Below, piece by piece: positions 54,635 through 64,000 of a DNA stretch of 64,000 nt (position 1 is the first letter of the stretch; every line of letters starts with the position of its first letter). The stretch comes from Akanthomyces muscarius (taxonomy: Eukaryota; Ascomycota; Sordariomycetes; Hypocreales; Cordycipitaceae): contig NC_079246.1 of NCBI RefSeq assembly GCF_028009165.1, positions 682,001 to 746,000 of the forward strand. Reading direction: 5' to 3'. The notes beneath the pieces were generated by a model. The model saw only the letters and a list, made by a program, of their open reading frames with translations. It searched no databases and was not told where the DNA came from. The position numbers and the translations under genes were made by a program.

Positions 54635-57546
54635 ATTCCAGAGCCGGTGTCTGAGATTTGGTTCTCTGGTGCAAATCGAGCAAAAGTTGTCGGTTGTGTT
54701 ACGCTAGCTACCGAGACTGTAGTAGAAGGTTGTACGTCGTTTCGACGGTCCTTTTCGCGTAGGGTGTGAGGCGTAAGCCAAACTTTTGACAAGTTGTCCT
54801 AACGTTTCCGGGGGAATTCGAGTCTAAGCGTACTGCAGAGGTCGACTTGACCGTCCATGTAGGAGGATTGTCTGTGTGGCATCGTATGGGCTTGGTCTTT
54901 TGCGATTCTGTAAGTCGGGCCCGGATTGTTGCTTAGAAATGGAGGAAGGCGGGGAAGACATTTGGGGCCGATGAGCTGGCGTGAATAGCGCTAGCTTCTA
55001 TAGCAACGGCCGGCGCGTAAAAGAACGAAATTATGCAAATCGCCTACCACTTTGACTGCAGCTCTGAGGTCACAGACAGGGATATAGAGCCAATCAAGAT
55101 TGGGGATACGAGCATCTGCTTCACTTTTCACATAAAACTCCAGTAAGCACAGTTCAGAAAGGTAATACTAAGCAGCTATTCTTCCTGTAAATAAGAATAT
55201 TGGAAATTATAAAAGAAAGTAGAAAATATACTTTCTTTTATACTTATACTAGTTTATCCTTTTATTTTACTTTGAAAGCTATTAGACACTCTATATTATA
55301 ATAAATAGTATAGTAGTAGATATTTATCTATAATAGGTCCTATAACTTCAGAGTTTCTCCTTAATAGTCAAATAGTCAAGTGTTTAGTCTTTATCTAATT
55401 ATTGTATTACTACCTAAGTCTAAACTATATTTTATCAAGTAACTAACTATAAACTATAATCTTAACAATTATTTAGATTATTTAACTATCTATTATATTA
55501 ATTAACTAGTCTATTTACTTCTAATAATTAAACTATTTTATAGTAGCCTTGCCTTTAGAAACTAGTAGCTGCTATATTAGATATAAAAATTTTAGTCTCT
55601 AACTTACTAAATCTAAATTACTATAATGAAGAACTTAATAGGACGTGGTGTATTCTATTGCCTACGATTATCTATACTGGAGGGTGCGACATTTTCAGCC
55701 TATAAGTAGGGAACAGCTTGAGGATTATACGGAGTAAACGTTGGCTGGCTGAAAAGCAGTCATCTTTTCAGCGCGGCACACTTTACCTGGTGACATGATT
55801 TTCTCACGGCGACTGAGAAAACTGATGATTGGCTATGCTTGGTGATCTCGCCCTTGATTATTTATCCCGCTGCACAGCGGCTCTTGATCGAGCGACACGA
55901 GTTACCAGCACGGATAGCTCTGTGGTCGGGATTAAATTAAAAGACCCTGGGGGATAGGCGGACTTGGGTGGTAGTGCCAGCAAGGGGCAGTAAAAGTGGT
56001 TAATTCAAAGAGCTTAGCTGACCGAGGTTGCCCGTCGCCGCAGAATTTTCTCTAGGTGGCCGTTGGGCTTTCTTTTATTACGGAATTTGTTTTTTCTTTT
56101 CGAACGTGGTTTGAAAGCATGTTAATGTTTGACCCTTCGCGTTGGAATTCTTTGCGAATGTTAGGAGTGACATTCTTACATGGCCACTTTCCGCGGCGGG
56201 TAATAATAAAACACGCCGAGAGTGTACTGGTATCGCGGGCTCGAGTGCTAGCGTGCTTTCTTTTTTTGCAATGCGCCGCCCCCTTGCTCTATGTACTGAG
56301 TACTCCGTAGGACCCAAGACAATGCAATATCGCTCGGTGGTATGCAACGCGGGGGGACGGCCGGCCGGCACGCAAGGTCGTGTGTGTGATGGACGTGAGC
56401 TGCAAAGCTAGAAACAGGCACAAATCTCAACTGGCTGGGCCCAGGCGCGTTCTCGTACCGCGTGATGTGGCGGTTGTACAGATGAAAACGGGCGATGATG
56501 CTCAGGCTCAGGTCAGGCGATGGGGATGGGATGACTGTGTCCAAGGGGCCGCGTTTCAGCGCCTGCAATGCACATCTGGACTCTCTGATAGCATGATTCT
56601 GCATTTTATAGCATGACCAAAGCCCATGATTTTTTCATTCTTTTTTTACGCTGCTGGGAATCAAATCACAAGATGTGGCGGACAACCTGACAGGGCGCAT
56701 GAAATGGGTGCCGTGCCGTGCCTGGGTGATCAGGCACGCTAATATGGGTGGGAGATGGGCTTCCCCACACGCAGCAGGCGGGTGTGGCAGCGGGTTCGCC
56801 CTCGGCGGCTCTGCGTATCTTGTTAGTGGATGTGACTGCTGATGGAGGTGCTAGAGGTGGCACCCGGTGCAAGCCACCAAATGCAGGGTCAGGGTACTGG
56901 TAAAGCTCTACCTAGGTGGCTCTCTTTTTCTAGCGGCTTCAACAGCCCGAGGGAGAGCATTTACTGCCATTCAGACGGTGCATCTCGCGCCCTCAAGTCA
57001 CCCCTGTATCCAGCACATGTGCTGAAATTTGAATTTAATCTCCTTGCCATATTAAGACTGAACCTCGCCCCCGCCCTTTTCGCTCTGAAGGGTTCATCGC
57101 AAGAGGGTCAATCACAGGGCGAACCCCATCTCCCATCTCCCGTAGCCATTTGCCTCGTCTCTATTCGCTTCTCGACTCTTCTCCAAATCTGCCCAATACT
57201 CCTTTTCCTCGCTCTCTTTCTCTCTTTCTCTCTTCCTCATCTTTCTCACCTTTCGTCTTTTTTTCCCTGACGACTTGAAATAAAACGCAGCTCTTTAACC
57301 GACAGCCGCAACATATACCACGTCGACCTCTGTTTGCACCCCTTTTTTCTAATTTGATACCCACATCCCATCAGCGCTTCCTGCACACCCGCGACGTCAT
57401 AGCCTCACCCCTTCCGAGACGTTTCTCGACAGAAAATAACCGTCCAAATTCGTACCGCAATCCGAAAATACCAGTTCCTCGACTGGCAAGACAGATACCC
57501 GAATTACCTCGAAATACACATCAGCAGCCCTCCTCTTGTTCCAGAC
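54635..57546. other. Intergenic region with an AT-rich island and a long leader
   Basis: 2.9 kb without a supported gene. It holds the CorA-like promoter, the AT-rich island listed separately, and from about 57000 a pyrimidine-rich leader of the following gene, including a CT-rich tract near 57211-57252. A TACCTAGGTG element is at 56909-56918. Confidence 0.4.
55180..55670. repeat. AT-rich island, RIP-like remnant
   Basis: About 490 bp consist almost only of A and T with runs of TATTA, CTATTA and TAACTA words, in sharp contrast to flanking sequence. No open frame survives. Repeat-induced point mutation (C to T in repeats) leaves such islands from old transposons in filamentous ascomycetes. 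The original element can no longer be identified by eye. Confidence 0.55.
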
Positions 57547-58704
57547 ATGGACGCTACCACCACCGAACGTACCTATACCGACGAGGAGCTCGATCGCGAA
57601 TGGAAGCCCACCAGCCGTCGTCCGTTGTCGTAAGTACCGTTTCTTCTCGCAATTTGTCTTTATGCTCTCATTTCCATCCCGCGTTGGAGATCGTCTCGCA
57701 TTGATGACATGGCCTGCACCTTCCCTGCGTCGCCTTGGCTCTGAGGTCATCTCTACAAACACGACCGCCTCATTACTACAACCACCCGCCTCTTGTTCCA
57801 AAAAAGAAATCTCGGGTCCTGCATTCCTCCCAACGACTTTCCGAGTACCTGATACCCGGTCTATCGCCAGCCTCGTCTCCCATTTCCTCGTACCACCTAC
57901 CGCCCGCCAGGCTTCCCCTCCGAAACATAATCCCTATCCTACCGCCCACACCATGTGGAGAAGGACTGGTCGCTACTCTCCCATTCTGTTTATTATATTC
58001 GCTTCTTTCCAGCCCACGTCCTCCTTTTCCTCTCTCCCCTCCATCATCAGCCCATCAATACGTTGAAAACGCGCTTCATCAACCGCCCGAGCAGCCCCCA
58101 ACCTCATATCCAACACACGCCAACACCAACGCCACAATGGACCACCAGAGCCAGCAGGACATGCAGGCCCAGAAGCAGCAACGACGGCTAACCATCAACT
58201 CCGAGGACAGAACCATCGCTCGCTCCTTTTCCGATGAGCTGATGGACATTTTCCGCATCGACAACTCGGTGGCCGATCTCGACCACCAGGTTGACACCAG
58301 GTGCGTACACTCCATGGCCGAGCTCGAGCTAGCTCCCCCAGCTATAGCTTGAGCTCCAATGCGCGTCTGAAGCTGAAGCTGACCCCTCCAGACGAGCCAA
58401 GGTCAACCGCAACACAATGGAGCTTGCGTCCCTCGAGGCCCGCCTCCGCGAGATGGAAGAACGTCTCAAGCAGAGCAAGCAGGGTCAGCGAAGCCGCCCC
58501 GATCTCGAACTCAACACGTCCGACATGGCCAAGCAGGCTCCCACCCACGCACCGCCTCCTCCCCCGACCAAGGACGACAAGGCTCGCTCCCGTCCCGGCA
58601 CCGCCCGTGCGCCCCAGCAAGCCCCTAGTGCTGGTAACATGCCCCCTACCCCGGGCGGCAGTGAAGGTGAATACCACATTGTCACCAAGGCCGACTACCA
58701 ATGA
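57547..58704 (+). CDS. Conserved-looking hypothetical protein with C-terminal coiled coil
   Basis: I do not recognise a named family. Three exons, 57547-57629, 58013-58300 and 58392-58704, give about 227 residues. The first intron is long (383 nt, donor GTAAGT, acceptor CTTTCCAG) and joins PTSRRPLS to PRPPFPLSPPSS in phase. The second has donor GTGCGT, a GCTGAC branch and acceptor CTCCAG. Exon 1 encodes an acidic start (MDATTTERTYTDEELDREWK). Exon 2 has a helical segment (TIARSFSDELMDIFRIDNSV). Exon 3 begins with a coiled coil (NRNTMELASLEARLREMEER) and ends with a Pro-rich tail and GEYHIVTKADYQ. No signal peptide or membrane segment is present, so a cytosolic or nuclear protein is likely. 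The codon bias is good, which supports expression. Confidence 0.65.
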
Positions 58705-59925
58705 AAGCCGACCGCGTTAAGAAAGCAAGCTCGCTAACTGGATCGTTCCTCGTGCTCCCACAGACGGCGACCACCAGTAAATGGTGTACACCACACTTTG
58801 CAAACCAATACACATCGAAGAAAGTTGCCCCCCTCGGCCTGCCTACGCCCACGCACCCCTTCGCCCACGATGCATAGATGATGCCGACGTGGTACTTTTC
58901 CTGTCCATTTTCAACTCCTTGGACTATCTATCCCATCTCGAAATGGGTAGCTGGCAGTTCAACGCCCTTTTCTCTCCACTTCATTTATACGGCCAGCCCT
59001 CTTCTCTTTTTTGGTGGCCGTGTAGCCTATTCATTTATTTAATACTAGCCGTCGTCGACCCATTCTTCCCCCATGGTCGCCCCTTTTTTTATTTCTCAGT
59101 CTCAAGCTTCGCAAGCTACGGCCAGTCAACACAGCAATATATACACGATACCAACATCAGATACAACCACCACCAGGCAATGGGCGAAATCACCTTTCAA
59201 CAACATCATGACAAGAAACGAACTTGATAAGCTACCTTGTGTCTTCATATCAAGGCTGGCTGCGAGCAGCTTATTTTACCAATCACTACACCAACCCGGT
59301 GCTGGCTTTCTTGTCCCTCCAGGGAAAAGATCTTTCACCACCGCTGTACTAACACATTCTTTTGCTTGATTTTTCGCTTCATGTTTTGCGATGTCTTGTC
59401 CATACAAGGACCAGGAGGTTGGAAAGAGGAATGCCATCTTGTGTACAAGACCGCCGACGTGGTGGTCATTATTGGGGGTTTGGACGTGTCGTATTTTCGC
59501 GTATCATTGTACAGCATGATTTCTCTCCAGGATACCAATCATTGACATTATCTGTTCTGCTAAATGTGATTGTTCTTGTGATAGTAATAGCTTCAAGAAG
59601 AGAAAACTGGGAGTGTAAATGTAGGCAGACGAAACGATGAGGATGTATGCAACCGACACCTTGGTACGGAAGGGGAAAAAAAGAGACAGAAAGACAACTG
59701 AAACAATAAAGAAAAGAAAAACAGCAGGTGAAACATGTGGCCTGATTTAAATACTGACAGGGAGTCAAAGTGGTGGTGACGCGAAAGAAAAACGGCCAAA
59801 AGCTCAAAACCCACGTCATTACCTGTCGTATATTCTACTTCTCTCCCCTCTGTTAAACTAACAACTCTAGTTACAAAGCCAGAAAAATGACGGTTGAAAA
59901 TAATGTCGTCGAGCAAACATAAAAT
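58705..59925. other. Convergent 3' region
   Basis: 1.2 kb between two convergent genes. It contains T-rich stretches and several short open frames without motifs. AATAAA at 59705-59710 on the plus strand is a candidate polyadenylation signal for the upstream gene if its 3' region is long. No gene is seen. Confidence 0.45.
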
Positions 59926-61331
59926 CTACATCTCGTCCGTGAGCACCTTGTTGGCAAATCCAACGCGCTGCTTGTCTAGGTCAAACGCCACAAACAGCGC
60001 CTTGAGCATGACATCGCCCAGAACCACAATCTCCATGCCCTCGGCGCTCTGCATGCCGCCCCAGCAGTACTCGCCCTTAGGGTCGGCCGGTCCGTAGTTG
60101 AGGTAGCGTCCGGGAATGGTCAGGACGTGCTCCGTGCCCGGAAGCTTGAACAGCAGGTCAGGCAGTTGCTTGGCGTTGGCACAAGGAAACGTGTAGGCGC
60201 CGGCAAGCTCGGCAGACTGTCGCATGCCAGGAACACTGTACCAGTACCGGCTGGCCAGGGCGCTGGGCAGAAACATGAGGGTGGTGCCAGTGTCAATGGT
60301 GCCAGAGAAACGATAGTACCACCATGTCTGGTCCGGAATGGTCCACGAGGTCAGGTCAAAATCAACGTCCCAGTGAGGGCTCCTGCCGACCGCGTCAAGC
60401 CAAGTAATATTGTCCGACGCTTTGGCCATGTCAATGCGGCCAAATTCGAACTGGCCCGTGGCATTCCTCTTGAGATCAACAGTAAAAACGGGTGAGTCAA
60501 GAAGCGGTGTAAGTATATCCATAAAGGTCGGCACAGGAGGCTGGATATTGTTTCGCAGGCGCTTGGCCAGCCCCATGATGCCGCTCATTTCGATATCCGT
60601 CTCGAAGCGCGAGGCCATTGTCTGTGCCGACTGTACAGTGGCATTTGCTACCTCAATGTTGCCGAATCGAATCGTGTCCTGGTATACTATGCCAAACGCC
60701 GCGGTGCCGTCCACTACAGAGGTTAGCATATGCTCGTGATATAAACTCGTGCGTGCTGCTTACGGTACTGGACATCCCAGCTAGATACGTTGAGAAGAGA
60801 CGAGGTGTGGGAGTCTTTGGGATGATACTGAGGCGCCCACGGTCCGTTTCTGTTGACACGGTAATTTGTATCTGTGGATTGCACCCACCTATTTTGTGTT
60901 AGAAAGATGGCACTGAAGTCAATTGTCGCATACGTACACATCAGAAGAGCCTGTATCCAACGCCATTTTGACAGTCTGCGGCGGATTGCCAATCTGTATG
61001 TCGGCCAAGTACAAATCATCGTTTCCCATAGGGTGAACGTCGACGAGCCCATCTGCGTATCGTTAGGTCCGACTTGATTGTGGATGTTTACTTGCAACAT
61101 ACCATCGTCTGCCAGGGAAAACGCTGAGGAACCAGGCTTCGAGATACTGCCGCCCCATTTCTGCCTCACTGTGGCCCATTCGCGCTGAAAGTCCCTCTTG
61201 CCGGTCCCGCTGCGCGCAACATCGAACGAAAAGGTGGCCGAAGATGTATCCTGGGTATTCCGAGCAGGGAGCGCGAAAGATGAGACAAGTGAAGCCGCAA
61301 GCGACAGCAGAGACAGGCTCTGCCACAACAT
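59926..61331 (-). CDS. Secreted pepsin-like aspartic protease
   Basis: Four exons on the minus strand, 61331-61103, 61052-60938, 60888-60764 and 60713-59926, give 418 residues. Introns of 49-51 nt have GTATGT, GTACGT and GTAAGC donors. A signal peptide is clear (LWQSLSLLSLAASLVSSFAL), followed by a propeptide to about residue 85. The two catalytic Asp are D109 in ALDTGSSDVWVQ and D297 in GTIDTGTTLMFLP. The segment WDVQYLDGTAAFGIVYQDTI fits the flap region of fungal A1 proteases, and VVLGDVMLKALFVAFDLDKQ near the end is typical. There is no C-terminal membrane segment, so the mature enzyme should be secreted or vacuolar, cleaving proteins at acidic pH. The flap reads YLDGTA rather than YGDGS/T, as in several penicillopepsin relatives. 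Confidence 0.92.
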
Positions 61332-62280
61332 TGCAGATCGAGGTGGTGGATGCCGAGAAACGTTTCGAGGAATCAAACGGAAAAGTTCAAGCAACAAAAG
61401 AAGAAGAAGAAGCGAACGACTAGATAATTGATGGAATTCTCTGAATGAAAGTGAAAAGAGAAGAGGGAAGATAGCGAGTGACAAGAGTGACTGACTGGGC
61501 AATGCGCAGGTGAGGAACGAGAAACGACCGACGTGGCCGGGGCGAGAGGGGAAGTGTTAATAAACCAAAGGGAGCTGCAGGACCGTCGCATGTACGATCC
61601 AAACACCCCAAACACGCTATTGAGGCAATGCACGTCTTCTTCTGAAGCAGACTGCAGAAACGGGTCGGCAGGCACAAACGGATGTCACCTTGGCAGCTGC
61701 CGCTCCGCCAGCTGGCAACGAACAAGATCAACATGACCATACAATACCAAGCGCCAACACCGCTAGTAATTCTGGCTCGAGTACGCCGATCCATGCACCT
61801 AAAGTTCCTTTCAATCTCAAATTCGAAACCAATCTTGCCACAAAAAAAAAACCATACCATGGCACCGTCTCGTATTGGTCGCCGGGAGCAAAGCCATCTG
61901 GGCTTGGTACCACGTAGCACCAAGGACAAACACGGTATGAGAGCCAGTCCAGAGCAGGCCTTGGTTGGCAGAGGGGGAAATGAACGGAGGCTTCTCCCGT
62001 GCAGATGGCGTGCGTCATGTTCGCCGTCTGGCCCTCGCCCGAATGTGCATGCAGAAAGCTGAGGGCTGCACAAAAGGCCAACACGACCACCTGCACACCT
62101 ATACACGACGGTTGACTGCGAAAACGTGACATCGTGATATGCTCTCCTCTCCTCTGGCTTACACCAATGTGGAATCAATCGCCTTCTATTTTCTAAACAG
62201 CTACCTTCAGTTGTTACATATATACAGTGTTGATATGATTATCCCCCGTTCCAAGGGGACGCATTAGTCGTTTAGCCCAT
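61332..62280. other. Region between the aspartic protease start and the LHS1 stop
   Basis: 0.95 kb, upstream of the protease gene and downstream of LHS1, both on the minus strand. It should hold the protease promoter and the LHS1 3' region. Open frames on either strand show no motif. Confidence 0.45.
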
Positions 62281-64000
62281 CTATAGTTCGTCATGTCCTT
62301 GCTTCTTTTTCGTCTCCTCCTTAGTCTCCTTGGTCTTCTCCTCCTCCTTGGTTTCACCCTCCTTCTTCTTATCCTCCTCGGCCTGGCGCTTGCGGATCTG
62401 GTCGAGAATCTTGTCGAGCTCCTCTTGGTCGATACCCTCGCCAAAGATTTCCGCGTCCATGTCATCGACGTTAAACTTCTTGCCCTTGCCCTTACCCTTG
62501 CTCTTCGACTTGCTAGACTTCTTGGCCTTGGGCTTCTTGGTACCGCTGTTGAACGAGCGGATGCCCCTCATGGCAATCTCCATGCTCACCTTGCTTAGTT
62601 TGTCCTGCTTTGCGGCAATGTCGCTGCTAAGCAGCACGGGGTCCTCAGTGGCACCAAGCTTGTCCTGCTTGGACTCCATCTCCTTCAGCCACTCTTTGGT
62701 CTCAGTGTTGAGCTTCTCAACCTCGACGAGGTCCTCACGCTTATACAGGGGCGGGGTGGCCGCGGCGGGCAACTCTTCCTCAACCTCTTGCTTGGCCTCG
62801 GTGGCGTCCTCATCCTCGAGGCCGTCAAAATCTCCTGTTGACGACTCGGCGGGGGCAGAGGAAGTGGGAGTGGAGCTAGACGCCGCGGAAGAGCTGGCAA
62901 GGTACTCCTCGTGCTCGTCAATTTGTTTGTAGATGTCTTTGAGGAACTTGTCGGTCTGGCCTACGACCTCCTTGAGGTTCTTGATAGCCTCAGGTCTGGC
63001 AGTGAATTCCTTCACGCGGGTCTGAATGGGGTCAACAAGATCCTGCAGTGACTTAAGCTTGGCCTTGAATTCGTCCTTGACGGCAGTGAGACCACCCTCG
63101 TAGAGCCAGTCACTGGCCTCGCTCGCCTTCTCGGAGAGAACAGTGCGTTCCTTCTCGGTGGACTTGATGACAAAGTCGTCGTTCTCAAGAAGATCGCGAA
63201 TCTTGTAGGTGAAGGCCTCGAGCTTGTTCAAGGCCTCCTCACGCTGGATTCTAGCCTTGTCGGAAGCGGCAAAGGCCTTGAGGCGATCGCGGGAGGTAGT
63301 GAGCTCTTCTTTGGTGAATGGGGGGATGCCAGCCTTCTCAAGAACAACCTCGACGGGAATGTGGACGAGCTCCCTCTTCTTCACATCTTCCTTGGGCTCC
63401 TCAGCCGCCTCAGTCGACTTGGAGTCCTTGGCGTCAGTAGAGCCAGAAGCCGACTCAGTAGAAGAGGAAGCGCTCTCCGACGTTTTGGACGTCTTGGAAG
63501 ACTTTTTAGATTTTGTAGACTTGGTGGACTTCTTGCCTGACTTGGACGAGGTAGCGTCGGCCTTGGCATCCTCACCATCCTCGGACGAGTCCTTCTTGCC
63601 GAATCCAAAGAGGTTCTTGACACCGTCCATGATGGTCTCCTTAACTTCGGCCTCGCATTCGACGATGGCCGAGGCGACGGCAACTTCGCCATTCTCGTTG
63701 GCCAGCTTGAGGGCAAGCTTGAAGACAATCTCGGAGTCGACGCAGGAGGGGTATTTGTTCTTCAGAGCAGCTGCCGTGGCAGTCAGGTTCTTAGTAGCAA
63801 ATGTAGCAACAGTCTTGTCGTCGTCGCCGACTTGCTGGTAAAAGCTGCCAGAAAAATCCTTGAAGTCGTTGAAAGTAAGCTCCTTGGGGGCGCCACCGAG
63901 AGGGGAGACGGAAGTCCAGAGGCGCTGGCGCTGTTCCTTGCCCTTGGGGTTGGTATACTTGATGCCAGCGCTGTACATGGAGCCCTCAGTGGCGCGAATT
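62281..64000 (-). CDS. LHS1: ER Hsp70-family chaperone LHS1/GRP170 (HYOU1), partial
   Basis: The frame is open from the stop at 62281 to the window edge, covering the last 573 or so residues; the N-terminal ATPase domain lies beyond the edge. The visible part is the C-terminal half of a large Hsp70: LTFNDFKDFSGSFY, the substrate-binding region, an acidic Ser/Lys-rich linker (DSSEDGEDAKADATSSKSGK), and the helical lid (LNKLEAFTYKIRDLLENDDF, SEKASEASDWLYEGG, LKSLQDLVDPIQTRVKEFTA). It ends QGHDEL, an HDEL-type ER retention signal. LHS1/GRP170 works in the ER lumen with Kar2/BiP, as its nucleotide exchange factor and as a holdase. No intron is needed in the visible part. Long antisense frames over it are shadows caused by its Glu/Lys/Ser composition. 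Confidence 0.93.
   Translation of the reverse strand, partial: IRATEGSMYSAGIKYTNPKGKEQRQRLWTSVSPLGGAPKELTFNDFKDFSGSFYQQVGDDDKTVATFATKNLTATAAALKNKYPSCVDSEIVFKLALKLANENGEVAVASAIVECEAEVKETIMDGVKNLFGFGKKDSSEDGEDAKADATSSKSGKKSTKSTKSKKSSKTSKTSESASSSTESASGSTDAKDSKSTEAAEEPKEDVKKRELVHIPVEVVLEKAGIPPFTKEELTTSRDRLKAFAASDKARIQREEALNKLEAFTYKIRDLLENDDFVIKSTEKERTVLSEKASEASDWLYEGGLTAVKDEFKAKLKSLQDLVDPIQTRVKEFTARPEAIKNLKEVVGQTDKFLKDIYKQIDEHEEYLASSSAASSSTPTSSAPAESSTGDFDGLEDEDATEAKQEVEEELPAAATPPLYKREDLVEVEKLNTETKEWLKEMESKQDKLGATEDPVLLSSDIAAKQDKLSKVSMEIAMRGIRSFNSGTKKPKAKKSSKSKSKGKGKGKKFNVDDMDAEIFGEGIDQEELDKILDQIRKRQAEEDKKKEGETKEEEKTKETKEETKKKQGHDEL

Noticed and set aside
63209..63841. 210-codon plus-strand frame opposite LHS1
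   Set aside because: It is an antisense image of the Ser/Lys/Glu-rich LHS1 coding sequence, low in complexity and without a domain.
1..64000. CRISPR array, bacterial operon or phage structure
   Set aside because: The sequence is eukaryotic, with spliceosomal introns throughout; no regular spaced repeats were seen.

Overview
The window looks like nuclear DNA of a filamentous ascomycete, most likely a Sordariomycete and probably of the order Hypocreales. Genes are split by short introns (about 47-190 nt) with GTRNGT donors, CTAAC/CTGAC branch points and YAG or AAG acceptors. The housekeeping proteins are fungal in type, the core regions are GC-rich with C/G-ending codons, and lineage-specific families such as an NLR, a CmcJ-like protein and a fungal CorA-like protein are present. 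All exon joins below were worked out by hand from reading frame, splice consensus and family motifs. No transcript data or database search was available.

Left part (1-24.7 kb) is a conserved core block. It holds LTE1-type Ras GEF (+), small ribosomal subunit protein uS2/RPS0 (-), mitochondrial uS15 (+), V-ATPase subunit d/VMA6 (-), NOP58 (+), a stomatin-like SPFH protein (-), APC10/DOC1 (-), a new-looking 102-residue tail-anchored protein (-) and a GT31-like Golgi glycosyltransferase (+). Strands alternate, giving two compact divergent promoters (RPS0/uS15m and VMA6/NOP58) and several convergent 3' regions.

The middle part (24.7-40.5 kb) is gene-poor accessory DNA of lower GC. It carries an intact dienelactone hydrolase-family gene, a three-histidine-box fatty acid hydroxylase/sterol desaturase-family gene and a saccharopine dehydrogenase-like oxidoreductase. 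Between them lie two broken genes: an integral membrane protein resembling those of terpenoid clusters, and a CE5 cutinase/acetylxylan esterase. This looks like a partly decayed metabolic gene neighbourhood.

The right accessory part (40.5-57.5 kb) holds a GC-rich intronless gene of unknown function, an eleven-exon amidase with a GC-AG intron, a 60-codon small gene with a good promoter, a CmcJ/AsaB-like gene, and a tail-to-tail pair: a hydrolase-NB-ARC-TPR NLR and a fungal CorA-like membrane protein. An AT-rich, RIP-like island follows at 55.2-55.7 kb.

The last part (57.5-64 kb) returns to core-type sequence: a 227-residue coiled-coil protein of unknown function (+), a secreted aspartic protease (-) and the C-terminal part of the ER chaperone LHS1/GRP170 (-), which ends in HDEL and runs off the right edge. 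I saw no tRNA, rRNA, CRISPR array or intact transposon.
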